Shown here piece by piece: positions 22,782 to 33,177 of a DNA stretch of 64,000 nucleotides. Below the pieces are notes generated by a model that worked only from the letters and a program-made list of their open reading frames with translations, searched no databases and was not told the origin of the DNA. The stretch is from Breviolum minutum Mf 1.05b.01. Its lineage: Eukaryota; Sar; Dinophyceae; Suessiales; Symbiodiniaceae. The DNA lies in assembly GCA_000507305.1 (NCBI GenBank), contig DF241088.1, forward strand, positions 1 to 64,000, given 5' to 3'. Numbering within the stretch: position 1 is the first letter of the stretch; the number at the start of each line of letters is the position of its first letter. Position numbers and translations under genes: made by a program.

Positions 22782-22982
22782 CGTCTTCAGAGGATCTTTT
22801 CACCTGATCCAAGTTCACAGTTTCATGAGTTTGAAGTTGAAAAATGTTTTGCTTAGTGCTCCAAACATAACATGCACTAAGCAAAAAAGTTTGCAAATTT
22901 CATGTCCCAAAACAAACTCAACTTAACAGTCTTTTGTTGACCAAGAGTTTCACAAATTTCCATGTGGATATTTCAGTTTGGG

Positions 22983-23310
22983 TATTTAAAACAGGCTGGC
23001 GCCTGTGGCCGCCGACCCGGGTAATCCACAAAGTCTAGGTTTTTCTGTGATTTTGTAAAGTTCTGACCTCTGGGTTGGAAGTCAGGGTTTTTTCTGTGAT
23101 TTTGTAGGGTTCTGACCTCTGNNNNTTTTGGATTTTGGGGATTTTGGAGTTTTGGATTTTGGGGATTTTTGGATTTTTGGATTTTGGATTTTGGGGATCT
23201 TGGATTTTGGATTTTGGACTGGGGATTTTGGATGGGCACCTTGTGACAAAATTTTGGATGCTACATAAGAAAAGAAGCTGTGCACGCCGACCCGGGTCGG
23301 CGGATTAAAC
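22983..23310. repeat. GGATTTTGG low-complexity element bounded by CCGACCCGGG
   Basis: A GGATTTTTGG / GGATTTTGGGG tract is bounded by CGCCGACCCGGGT at 23,010 and a perfect 18-bp palindrome CGCCGACCCGGGTCGGCG at 23,285-23,302. Four N (23,122-23,125) interrupt it. A related copy lies at 56.22-56.49 kb. An ACAGGC/GCCTGT palindrome sits just left, at about 22,991. Confidence 0.75.
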
Positions 23311-24011
23311 AATGGGTATCAAACAAAGGCAGGCCTTAGCAGCACTTGCAGTCACCTGGCAAAAATTGGCAAAGGCCCTTAAGATGGTTATTTTTGGCAA
23401 TGTAGTGGGCCTCTTCATTGGGCCCTGGTGGATGGGCCACCTCTGGAGGCACAAAGTCTTGCATACAAAAGAAAAAACGTACAATGTGAAAATTTGAACA
23501 AAGGTGCAACTTCAACTTCTCCTGGGCCTTGTCTCCCATGGCCCTGCTTTCACTAGCCTTTACTGGCTTTTTTCACAGCTCGAACCAGTGCAGCTAGAGA
23601 TCAAACAATGCCATCAGTGAACAAAACTTCCACCAAGACATGTTGGAAAGCCTATACTGGCTCCTGAGAATCTTGCAGCCTTGCAAGAAAAATCATTGTT
23701 GAAATCTACATATGGTGTCCTATGAATTGACATATTCTTAGTGTTTGTTCTAAAAACTTTTTGCACATGGAAAAAAGTACATGCTTTCCAGTTTTTTTGC
23801 AACAGGGCAGGCGCACACAGATGCTAACGAAATCAAACCTTAAGCTTTTTGCTGTAAGATCCATTCTTTTGGTAGGGCCTCTTCTCAGAGCTAATGTTGA
23901 GACTGCTATCCTTCAACAAGAAGTCACACGCTCCAGTTAGCTGAGCACAAGCAAGGCCCTGAGGTCATAGTTCCAGACACCCTCCTGGTTCAAGGTGATA
24001 GGCAGCAATGG

Positions 24012-24407
24012 TTGAAATTGAGACCTAGCAATTTTGCAATAATGAAGCTGCTTCTGGGGCACCTTCCTGACTTCAAATCAACCAAGAACCCCACCTTGGC
24101 TAATTGCAGCCAATTCGGCAAATTGCTTCCAATGCAGAAAGATGGGATTTTGAAATCCATGTCAGCTTCTGAAAGCAAAGGAGATGAAATTTTTGAAGAA
24201 GGAGAGGGCCAAAGCAAAGGAGGTAAGAAGGTTTCCCTGGACTATGCTCCACCTACCATCACTTTGGATATTGATGGTGTGTCAGTGCTCTTCAAAACAC
24301 CAGGCACTTGGAGGGAATCAGACCTTTGTGTCCTTTTGGACACAGATTGCAAAGCCACTTTGTGGTTGACCTGCATTGCTGCTGATTTGAACCTCCAAAA
24401 ACAGTAG
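24012..24407 (+). CDS. Possible plus-strand exon, unknown protein
   Basis: 131 open codons ending at TAG. The C-terminal half (YAPPTITLDIDGVSVLFKTPG, then SDLCVLLDTDCKATLWLT) has alternating hydrophobic beta-like character and typical coding composition. The rest is Ser/Lys/Glu-rich. I cannot name a family. It is on the opposite strand to the surrounding blocks, so it could be the end of a divergent gene. Support is compositional only. Confidence 0.35.
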   Translation: MKLRPSNFAIMKLLLGHLPDFKSTKNPTLANCSQFGKLLPMQKDGILKSMSASESKGDEIFEEGEGQSKGGKKVSLDYAPPTITLDIDGVSVLFKTPGTWRESDLCVLLDTDCKATLWLTCIAADLNLQKQ

Positions 24408-24419
24408 TGGACAGCTAGT

Positions 24420-25464
24420 CAAATGCAACTCACAAATGGTGGCAAAAACAAGAATACATCCCAAACATGTGAGCCTGTACTGGCTGTGAAATGACATTCT
24501 TCTAATTGTGACAGAAGTTGCACCAAATATTGAGCCTGTACTGGCTGTGGCATGAGCTTATAGTAGCTGGGAAAGAACTTGCAGCCCAAAACAACATGCA
24601 AAATGCATTTTTCCAACCAGTGCATGCTTCTCAGCAAGGTCGATAGCCAAAGGTCCATGGGCTTAGCTCAATGCCAAGTCTCTATGTTTTCTTTCTTTTC
24701 TTGGTGCACTTGTCCTCACCATCCACTGCATCTTCCACTGCTTCTTCACCAGGAGGACCAGGAGGGCAAAAGGTGAGCTGCACACCTGCATCCGAAAGCA
24801 AGGGATAGAGAGCCAATTCTGGTACTTGACCTCACTTAGCTCCAATGTAGCTTCTTCTGGAGAGCTCACTGCTTGGGCCGAATGGAATGCAGAGATCAGA
24901 CCAATTTTCTTGTTGAAGTCGGCCTTGGGCTGCAAGACTTAGTAAATGCATTTGCCTTTCAACACAGTCACACAAATTTTGGAGCTCATGGATTTCTTGT
25001 TCTCCACATCTGCTTCCTTCAGCATTACCACATTGCCACAAGGGAAGATCTTGATGGCCCCTTTCTTGATTGTAGCAGCTGTGAAAATTTTGTGGTTGGT
25101 GAGGTACAAGAAGCTCTTTTCATCCATGCAGCTTTGCCTGGGTTGCAAATTGCTGACTAAAAGAATATAAAAGAATGGTACAGTTTGTGGGGAACACAAA
25201 GCATCCAAGCCTTTATTGGCTGACATCCAAGCCTTTATTGGCTGAAAACTGAAAGCAGCCAAGATGCTCCTTGCAATGCTTCCGCACTGCTGCTTGCACT
25301 TCTGCTTTCTGCAACTCAGCTAGCCAACTCTGAGACTTGGAAAGGCTCAATGCATCCAAGGTTGCAGAATCCAATCTCTTAGGTGCCTCCTTCTCAGTGG
25401 GCCTGAAAACTTTGAGGTCCTTGTGGGCCACATTGACAGTGGTAGATTTCCCCCACATATCCAA
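24420..25464 (-). CDS. 3' exons of an unknown dinoflagellate-type gene
   Basis: Open blocks in order are 25,464-25,245 (SATLDALSLSKSQSWLAELQ), about 25,190-24,960 (LYLTNHKIFTAATIKKGAIK and MLKEADVENKKSMSSKICV), 24,935-24,663 (LISAFHSAQAVSSPEEATLE) and 24,658-24,530. The first two are separated by about 55-60 bp containing two tandem copies of a 22-bp unit with the AGCC/GGCT palindrome and ending in TTTTAGTCAG, consistent with an intron. The beta-rich middle block (AIKIFPCGNVVML) resembles repeated dinoflagellate proteins I recall but cannot name. It probably continues the gene above (26.9-25.6 kb). Confidence 0.45.
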
Positions 25465-25568
25465 AACTGTGAAGACACCACTTATCTCTCATCTTGTCAA
25501 AAGTGTAGATCTGGTCTTCACCCTTCTTCAGGTAGTTGTGATGTTTCTGCAGCCAAGGAAATTGCTGC

Positions 25569-26102
25569 TCAGCAATGGCAATTGCATTCCCAGTCTCCTG
25601 GAACAGTTTTTTTTGGCAGCCAACAAAAAAGAAAGGTGCCTGCAAACACCAAAAAATGTGCCATACAAAAAATGTGCCAAGGTGCCTGCAAAGTCCAAAC
25701 CTTCTCATCCACACCCAGCACTTCAGATGCTGAAGATGATGATGCTGGACCAGCCACTGCTTTGCCTGATGCTTCCTCTTTGAAAGCTTCGTGGATTTCA
25801 TCAAGAGATTCAAAAGTCCTCGACTCTTGGCCTTTTCCTGACTTCTTACAAAGCCAAAGCCCAGATCTGATGAAAAAGCGAGCAAGCAACTTCACATTCT
25901 CCTGGCCCTGAAAAGTTCCATCAGCCTTTTGAAGGGTATCAAAAGCAGTTCTCAGCAAAGATTCAGCTTGCTCCAAAGATGCCCTCAAGCTGGGACCTTT
26001 AAGCTTCTCTACATCGCTCCTGAGAATGAGTCTGGAGACCCCATCCACTATCTTTCCACTTGGACTACTGCAATTGCAAAGTATCAAAGATGTTCTGACC
26101 AT
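25569..26102 (-). CDS. Helical middle block of unknown gene
   Basis: 178 open codons. Coding-like part: VEKLKGPSLRASLEQAESL, FDTLQKADGTFQGQENVKLL and RFFIRSGLWLCKKSGKGQES, then a Glu-rich helix and a Ser/Ala linker. It lies between the HPQNR block (26.2-26.9 kb) and the block at 25.2-25.46 kb on the same strand, so all three are probably exons of one gene. The last 45 residues, after about 25,700, are hydrophobic and likely intronic. Confidence 0.45.
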   Translation of the reverse strand: MVRTSLILCNCSSPSGKIVDGVSRLILRSDVEKLKGPSLRASLEQAESLLRTAFDTLQKADGTFQGQENVKLLARFFIRSGLWLCKKSGKGQESRTFESLDEIHEAFKEEASGKAVAGPASSSSASEVLGVDEKVWTLQAPWHIFCMAHFLVFAGTFLFCWLPKKTVPGDWECNCHC

Positions 26103-26129
26103 GGGAAAAGTTGATGTTTTGCTTCTGAA

Positions 26130-26918
26130 ATCAATTTTGCTTCATGGCAGTCATGAAGTCTTCCCCCAGCTTGACGCTGGAGCTCAAAAGTTTCTGGGTG
26201 GCCTGCAAGAAGAGCGCCACAGGGTCTTTGTGAACAAGGCCACTACATCAATGTAAGTCAAGCCTGAAGTCCCTGCACAAATCCGCAGGGCAGTTTCCAT
26301 AGAGCCATGGGTCTTGTAGAGGTACACCAAAGACATTGCCAATTCCACCTCTGTTGCCACCTTGGAAATGTGATTTCCAGTGTTAAGGGCTGCCTGAAGC
26401 ATCTGTTCCTTCACCATTTTTTGAAATTGCTCATCTTGATAATTGCTTGTCAAACGTTCCACAGTGAAGGGCTGCAGCTCCTCCAAAGGGCTACAGCATT
26501 GTCCACAGCCAGCTGCCTTTGCAAATTGACTCATGTGGCTGCAACTAACAGTCATGTATCTTTCCAGTCCATTGACTGGAGCTAGTTTCTGCTCTGAACC
26601 TGCCACTAGCTTTCTCGTAGCATCAAGTTGCTGTTCCTTCTTGGATGGGTTCACCTCAAAGCAATAAGACTCTGCCACCTTTGCTTCCTGCCATCCTACC
26701 TTCAAGGCCATCAATCCTTTCTCATGCATGTCCAATGAGTTCAGCATGAGACCTGAGCGGTTCTGGGGATGTACTGTCAACAGGTGGGGCTGCAGAACCT
26801 GCTGGTACAAGTGGCCCTTGGCCTTCAAAAGCTGCAGCATTTTGTGCACTTTTGTGTTGATTGCCACATCTGGCTCATCTCTGAGATGTTCCAAAGCCAA
26901 CTTCACTGCAGGCTCCAT
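26130..26918 (-). CDS. Unknown dinoflagellate-family protein with VHPQNRSG motif
   Basis: The frame from an ATG at 26,918 gives 245 codons. Features are a helical start (LALEHLRDEPDVAINTKVHK), LLTVHPQNRSGLMLNSLDMH, then YCFEVNPSKKEQQLDATRKL, and a His/Cys segment (SCSHMSQFAKAAGCGQCC). A helical end follows. After about 26,230 a better continuation is the frame ATQKLLSSSVKLGEDFMTA, reached through an acceptor-like CTCTTCTTGCAG|G. The VHP.NR string followed by a FEV.P segment is, from memory, shared by many dinoflagellate predicted proteins of unknown function. No catalytic motif is visible. Confidence 0.5.
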
Positions 26919-27193
26919 GGCAAAGTTGAGGATTTCAAGGTTTCAAAGGCACTTGCTGCACATGCATGTACCTTACACTGTGCTTTTAGCAAGATGTCAA
27001 CCTCCCATGATGAAACTGCCAGTGCAATTTCCCTTTGCAGTGTGTGACTACTAAAAATGAAGGGCTTGTTAATGCCAACTTGGAGGCCTATCGCGCCCCA
27101 AACATGTGCTGTCCTGTGTGAAGCCAAGGCAAGGGAAAAAATGAAATAGGCCACCATGAGGAAAGAACATAAGCTAGAAGGGCTAAACTCCAC

Positions 27194-27320
27194 ATTGACC
27201 TTGCAAAAAGCCTTTAATGGCTAGCCCCAAACTGCACATTGACCTTGCAAAAAGCCTTTAATGGCTAGCCCCAAACTGCACATTCACCTTGCAAAAGCCT
27301 TTAATGGCTAGCCATCAAGA
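27194..27320. repeat. Three tandem copies of a 43-44-bp unit with palindrome
   Basis: The unit GACCTTGCAAAAAGCCTTTA...TGGCTAGCCCCAAACTGCACATT occurs three times, with small changes. Each holds one AGCCTTTAATGGCT. It shows that the palindrome can be amplified together with its flanks. Confidence 0.88.
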
Positions 27321-27442
27321 TGGGATTGGAAAGCTTCACTGAAGTTTGTAAAGGCTGGGCATGAACCATAGAACATTTTCAATTCATGAGCTAGAAACAT
27401 ATACACACTCTTGGCCAAAATCTTGAAAAGCCTATACTGGCT

Positions 27443-30400
27443 TCACTTGGACACTGAGCTTGAACTAGCTAGGTGCATGCAGGTGGCCATGGGCAAAGCT
27501 TTGCTTTGCCTTCTGCCATGTTTTGCCAAGGGCCTTTGGCCCTAAGGGTTATTCACATGTTCCTTGCACACAAACATGATTTTTCTTTTTTGGCGCCAGG
27601 TGTGGGATGGAAAGTAGTTACATACCACCCTGGTCCTATTGTAGCTAACTTGGATAAGCTTTGTCTAGTAAATTGCCTTACAAATTAGTAATTGAGCTAA
27701 ATGATTGAAGCAAATACAATAGTTAGCATAATTTTTTACCTAAGTGCTACAAAGGGAAAGAGGAGTTACTAAGCAGTTACATGGAATATAACTAGTTAGA
27801 AGCATTTATTAACAAGTTAAGAACAAGTTCATATGTGTTTAATAATGGAACCAATTGGTTTAACAAGTTATGAAACCACAGCCCATCTAAGTTGCAGAGG
27901 TCGTTGATGGCAGCGCGCGCCACATATGTTAGTTCAGGGTGGCTGGTGACATAGACTGTGGGATTTAGAGACATTGGTTTCAGGATGGTTCCACTAAAAA
28001 TCACCCATAGCCATCTGACCCATGTGATCCACTGTCTTTGGTGCCCGGCTGATGGCAAAGGCGAGATCTGCTCCGCAATCTTGATCAACATGTCCACAGC
28101 TTTCATGGGTCATATCAAGTTTGGTAAACCCAATTTTTAGGTTTACGGGTTTCCAACAACTTGATTCGAAAAAAACAGTGTGCAGTTCAGCTAGGCGTTT
28201 GTTTATGTAAAATTGACACCCGTAGGCATGGACGTCAACTTGTACATGTGCTTACTGTGTGCCAACATGCATTTGCACCATCTCTTGTGTTCCGCAAGTT
28301 CTGCCAACCTCGAAGTTTTCAACCTGTAGCCACCGGCCATGGAATGGGAATTACTCGAGGGTCTGACCTGCAACTTCACCAACTCGCATCAAGACCCCGT
28401 CAGTCACACTCATAAAAGTTCGAACAATGTGACCATCCACTTGAACTTCCAGAAAAGACAGGTTTTTCCACATTGGTGGATGCACTTGAGGATTTGCGCT
28501 TCGAGTATGTGGCGGTGAAGCGTATCATGTGCATGTTGGATGCTTTTAGCTCCGATGATGTTGAGGCGTCAATTTTTTTTGGAAATTAAGGACTTCCACC
28601 CAAAAGCATGGGGAAATGGGAACAATTGATTCAGGTTAAGGGGAAAACCGATGGGTTTTTCAACTCAGACCCCATCACTTTGCATGTGTGATTATGCAGC
28701 ACATGGGCTGTTTGGGAAAGTGGAGTGGAAACTGTGAATTGAATTCTTGAAGTTGATCGCAGTTCAAAAAATTTGCCAATGAATTGCTTGGTTTCGCGTG
28801 TGAATGAACATGTGAATTTGGGTGATCGATTTTGGACTGGGATATTTTTGAAACAAACACTCTTGAAAATTGGGATGAAAACGGGGAAATGAGAAAAAAT
28901 GCATTTTGATTCAAACCGGGCACTTGGTGTACATCATTTTTGAGGCAAAGATCGAGAACTGTATGGCTAAGAAATACAGCGGAGCCGCGATCAGCAGCGG
29001 TTGTGTGCCCTGATAGAACTTTGGCGAGTTGAACAGTTTCCCCATGCGGGTCAAACGAAGCAACCAAATATAATTTGATGAGTTAAGGTTGATGGTTGAT
29101 TTACTTTACTTTGGCAGATTTTGATGTGATCAGCCTTTTGAACCGTTTGACGTTGATGGAATCTAAACATTGCTGTGTGCTGTTGAATGATGTAACTAGC
29201 AAGGTGCAGGGCACTTTATTGATCTTCACCCTCCACTTCCATGAGCCCCATTGCCCTTCAGATATGTGTAGGTGTAAACGCAAAAAAATATTCCCTCTTC
29301 AAAAACCCCGCGGTGGCTCCAAAACTTGGGACACTGACACCACTGACACTCTGGAATGCGAACTGGCGGCGCCTTTTTTGTTGCTGGAACTTTTTCCAGG
29401 ACCATCCTTAAAGAAAAAATGCAATACCCATTGCATCCCATTGCAATCTACAACCAAACCATGGATGTTGCACAAATTGCCGTTTTGCATGCCCCTTGGG
29501 AGTTGAGTCGAAGGTCCTGCAACGACTTAAAGCGAAACTTCGAAATGTTCAGAAGTGGCCAAATATGAATGTAAAAAAGAAGTCGAGGCTCCGAGCCACC
29601 ACGAGCCGACAATTATATTATGTAGATCAAGCTTTGGGAGTTCAAATTGATGTGCAACTTCCAGGAGTTAGGGTGTGTATCCTTTGCCAACATCATGTTC
29701 TGAGATTTTGTTGGAGTGTCTCCATCCTCGAAATTTCTTGAAATTTTGAAGTTTTTAAAACTTTCGGAGCACCGAAGCATCTTCCGACTTTCAGGTGGAG
29801 GGTTTCGGCGATGCGTCCTTGCCTTCATTCATTACGCCGGATGTATGCAAGAATGGCCAGGGGGGGTTGGGAAGGTGGATGTTGGTGTTGGGGATTGATG
29901 GCGCTGCTGATGGTATTTTGTTTGTGTAATAAGATGGCTCGATTTTTCGCCTCCATAATTTCCCGCCTTGCACTTCAGGACATTGGACTGGGCATTGGAC
30001 ATCAACGTCCTCCACGTCCTCTATAGGTACTACGTCCTTCACGTCCCGTCCTCTACGTCTTCTATGTCCTTCACGTCCCGTCCTCTAACTCTGAACGTCT
30101 TCTACATCCTCCACTTCCACGTCCATATATTGGATGGCTTTTTCGGGGCAACACGAGATGCTAAAGACCTTCCGAGGGTGCAATGTGTCGGGATGTTAAC
30201 AAACCCTTTGAACACTTTGTAAAACTTCAGCTGCTTGGAAGGAAGTGATGACGGGAGCTAAGTGCATCTAGAATCCTTTCCTAGGGAGTTCCTATATGCA
30301 TCGTAGTCCGAGATTATTTTCAGAATGATCCTTTTCCAAAGGTCGTTCTATGGCTACATTCACAGTGGCATCCCACGAAGATTTTTCAAACTTTAGCTGG

Positions 30401-30483
30401 AAAGAATCAGGGAGACTGGGTACCTCATTGTCCCTTAAGAGTCAAGAGACAGCCCGGTTTTTGTGGTTGGTATATAACAAGAA
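27443..30483. other. No recognisable gene
   Basis: The open frames here (for example 28,675-29,067 minus and 29,096-29,506 plus) show no recognisable motif. A local CGTCC(T/A)C-type low-complexity repeat, with strings such as CACGTCCCGTCCTCTA twice, lies at about 30,000-30,125. No RNA genes were seen. Confidence 0.5.
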
Positions 30484-30775
30484 GGTTCTTTTCTACTTGT
30501 AGACAAAACTGTCTTGACACTGCTGGCCGAAAAACTTTTTAATTTTTGAGGCGTAAGGGGCGAGCGTGCGTTTAATCTTTCCTCGCAAACTTGCGTGGGT
30601 TGTTTTTCAATTTTCCTTTTACTTTTAGTGTTTCGTGTCTGTCATGCACATTCCTTGTGTTAACTTGTCAACATGTTGTGTCATGACGATGATACTTTAT
30701 ATTTGTGTCTTTTCCGTTTCAAGGGAGAGGTTGGGCGGGATCCCTTTTTAATTTTCCAGAGTCACAAAATGTGGC
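30484..30775 (+). repeat. Split direct repeat A1
   Basis: Nearly identical to A2 (37,239-37,552), from GGTTCTTTTCTACTTGTAGA to CACAAAATGTGGC. A1 lacks a roughly 17-bp segment around TTTGGAAATTTCAGG and has a one-unit difference in the ATGTTGTGTCATG run. In this class A and B repeats recombine through a circular intermediate. Confidence 0.9.
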
Positions 30776-30785
30776 AACGGGGGTG

Positions 30786-31238
30786 ATGTCTGGGCTTGAA
30801 AGCATTGTTCAACACGAGATTATTGCTAGTTCACGACTGCTGTCACAACCCAAACAATTCTGGGAGAATGGATGGTATGGACAAATTTTTGGTAGCGGTT
30901 CTCATGGCAATAGGGTGATCGAAGCTTTGGCAAAGCGACCTCGTTTGGAGAAACTGGAACCAGAAGGGCAACAACAGTATATACCAGCTTCAGCAGCTTC
31001 CAAACCGATAGATTTTGTGCAGCAACTTCTCACACTGGCAAGGCTGGTGCAAACTGATGATGTTGTTAGACATGGTGCTTTACGTAAACTTCGAGAAATC
31101 ATTTTGCAGGACTTGGATACGACAGGGCTGGGCAAGTCTTTGAAAGATCATACGAACCGACTTGCTAGTGAATCTGTGTTGCAATCAACTTTCGAGAATG
31201 TTTTCGTAAACAAGTCAACAGGAACGTTAGCTAGGTGA
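30786..31238 (+). CDS. Element ORF1, unknown N-terminal recombinase part
   Basis: 150 codons from ATG 30,786, the first ATG after A1. The protein has ALAKRPRLEKLEPEG, a possible nuclear-localisation patch, then helices (PIDFVQQLLTLARLVQ, ALRKLREIILQDLD). The frame ends at TGA 31,236-31,238, and the recombinase frame follows 35 bp later. It may be the N-terminal arm of the recombinase split by a frameshift. No homology is recognised beyond position. Confidence 0.55.
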   Translation: MSGLESIVQHEIIASSRLLSQPKQFWENGWYGQIFGSGSHGNRVIEALAKRPRLEKLEPEGQQQYIPASAASKPIDFVQQLLTLARLVQTDDVVRHGALRKLREIILQDLDTTGLGKSLKDHTNRLASESVLQSTFENVFVNKSTGTLAR

Positions 31239-31272
31239 CCTGGGCATTTGTGGGAGCTGCAGATGTGGTGTC

Positions 31273-32119
31273 ATGAGGTTGGAGTTGTATCATTTCCTAT
31301 GCAATTTACAGTCTGCTGGTAGGGGTGTTACAAATGGCAAACAGTTATTGCAAGCATTGAATTTCATCTTCCATTCATCGGATGCGGATAAGAAGCAGTT
31401 GGCTGGATTGATGACCACTCGGGTCAAAGGCGTGGCTGACAGCATGATGACTCACAAGCCACAACTGCAGCAGGCGATTCCTCTGACAACTGACATTGTG
31501 TTTGGTTTGGAGAACCTCATGTTTCGTTTTAGGGAACAACATCATGTGATTATTTGTAGGCATCTGCTGTTTTGCATTTACAGTTGCGCCCGTTTTGGTG
31601 ACACAGTTTTTCTCACTGATATCGAAATCAGTACTGATGGTGGAATCTGGCTCATCGAATCTTTCAGCAAGAAATATAAGATGGGTATTTCAGAAAAGAA
31701 GTCGCGTTTTCTGCCATTGGTTGCTCTTGGCCGAGGACTATTTACAGGAGGTGCTTGGGGGAACAAGTGGTTTGAAGCTAGGGCAGCTGCTAACCTTCCT
31801 CCCGGGGTGACAATGCCTGGATGGTCCGAGGTAAGTCAGTGCTGGCTTGCAAGGCCAATGGCAACTGGCGAAGCTATCACTTTTCTTCGAGTACATCACG
31901 GTGTGTGGCTATGGATCAACTGCACATCTCTACACCTGTCACAGTGCGAAGGCCACGATTTTTATCATGGCTGCAAAATCCAACATGATGGATTTCGAAT
32001 CGAGACGTTTGTTGGGGCATCATCTTGCTGCGGGAGCTGCATCTGTTCTCACATACGCTCGTGATGAAATGGTCAGACTTCAGCATACAGTTCACAAGAT
32101 CCTTCGCATGAAATCCTAG
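31273..32119 (+). pseudogene. Tyrosine recombinase (integrase), frameshifted
   Basis: Catalytic signatures are visible. Box I Arg lies in CARFGD (CGT 31,591-31,593). SKKYKMGISEKKSRFLPLV is the beta-hairpin Lys region. CHSAKAT has His at 31,940 and Lys at 31,949, where many recombinases have Arg. LLGHH lies at about 32,015, and the nucleophile Tyr in LTYARDEM is TAC 32,054-32,056. The first frame runs to about 31,890, where coding passes to another frame (EYITVCGYGST), so the protein is broken. It would insert a circular double-stranded copy by site-specific recombination. It most resembles the DIRS/Crypton group and, from memory, a multicopy dinoflagellate family with HSLKAT-type motifs. Its position before gag is atypical. 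Confidence 0.82.
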
Positions 32120-33177
32120 GGTGATTTCAGCTTCCCAGAGAGCCTCCTACCTGAAGGAGCTGATGAAGCGTATAGGAGAGTGATCTTGAAGAAATTGACT
32201 TGGATGATGAAGATATTGAATACATTCAGAAATTGTGAATACCTTGATTGTCCACCAGATGAATGCAGTCAACAGAAAGCACTTTTGATGCGCGCAACCT
32301 CTTCGATTGTTCATCTGTTGGCAAACAATGGTCGATTTCTCTGTGGAAGAGCCTTGGGGCCAATTATTGTGATTTGCTCTTGAAAGTCGAAATCAACAGC
32401 CTTCCTTTCTGTCAGCAATGTGAGAATGCAAAGCTGGATCGACTTGCCGTGGGGCGAGAATCACTGCACAGAGAATCGGCATCGTATGTGCCAACTTCAC
32501 CAGAGGAGTCGCTCTTTTCTGTGGTGGATCCATTGAACATTGATGATCGCAAGTCTTTGGCTTGTTCTGCAGATGGACATACTCCAAACTTCCTCAATGA
32601 TGAGTTTGGAGATTGGGAACGGATGTGAGTTTGAGAGCCCAAAGTGGTTTCTCATATCGTTCACTATTAAAACTCAGGCAAAACAGATGAAATCTTTTAA
32701 CATGACTGATTCGAATCTTTGCTCGTTTGTATTTTCTTTTTCATTTTGAAAGAGCATCCATTCATTGAAGGAAACCTATGCGAACAAACCATGTTTGCGA
32801 ACCTCTTGCTTCGATTGCGTTTGAGGCATGCATGGAATGTTGCAATCTATGTCTTATGCTATGGCCAGTGGGTCAAACCAAAGCATAAACAGAAGACAAT
32901 CCATGCAACAAACATCCACGCGCACTTTCTGGCGACATCATGCGTCGTACCGAGGAATGAAGTATTAAAATCCAAAACGCACACTTCAAACAAGCGGAAT
33001 TAAGACTCTTATTTCCGCCAGTGGAAAATTTCAAACTGATGCAGGTGAGTGTCCATTGTAAATTTCATCTAACATGAGATTTCCGCTCCTTGATCACTTT
33101 CACTGATTTGTTTCACTGTGCTTTCACGACATACACAACATTATATTATTCAAATTGTTCTTCACCTTCGGCCGAAC
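32120..33177 (+). other. Spacer between recombinase and gag-like frames
   Basis: Short plus-strand frames (32,180-32,383, 32,263-32,628) may be decayed continuation of the recombinase. After LRMKS a LLPEGADEAY-like segment can be read. From 32,640 to 33,177 nothing coding is visible. Confidence 0.45.

Larger units (their letters stand above)
19137..27442. repeat. Interspersed 14-bp palindrome family AGCC-N6-GGCT
   Basis: Eighteen copies fit AGCC(T/G)(G/T/A)TA(C/T/A)TGGCT. They start at 19,137; 19,158; 21,505; 21,547; 21,592; 22,325; 22,601; 22,641; 23,555; 23,649; 24,472; 24,533; 25,208; 25,230; 27,209; 27,253; 27,296 and 27,429. They often occur in pairs 20-60 bp apart. They fall between the minus-strand coding blocks or in likely introns. 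Two more lie at 10.36-10.44 kb. I saw none in the rest of the window. Confidence 0.85.

Noticed and set aside
30705..30785. Upstream start for the first YR-element ORF
   Set aside because: These codons lie in repeat A1. The ATG at 30,786, just after A1, is the more natural start.
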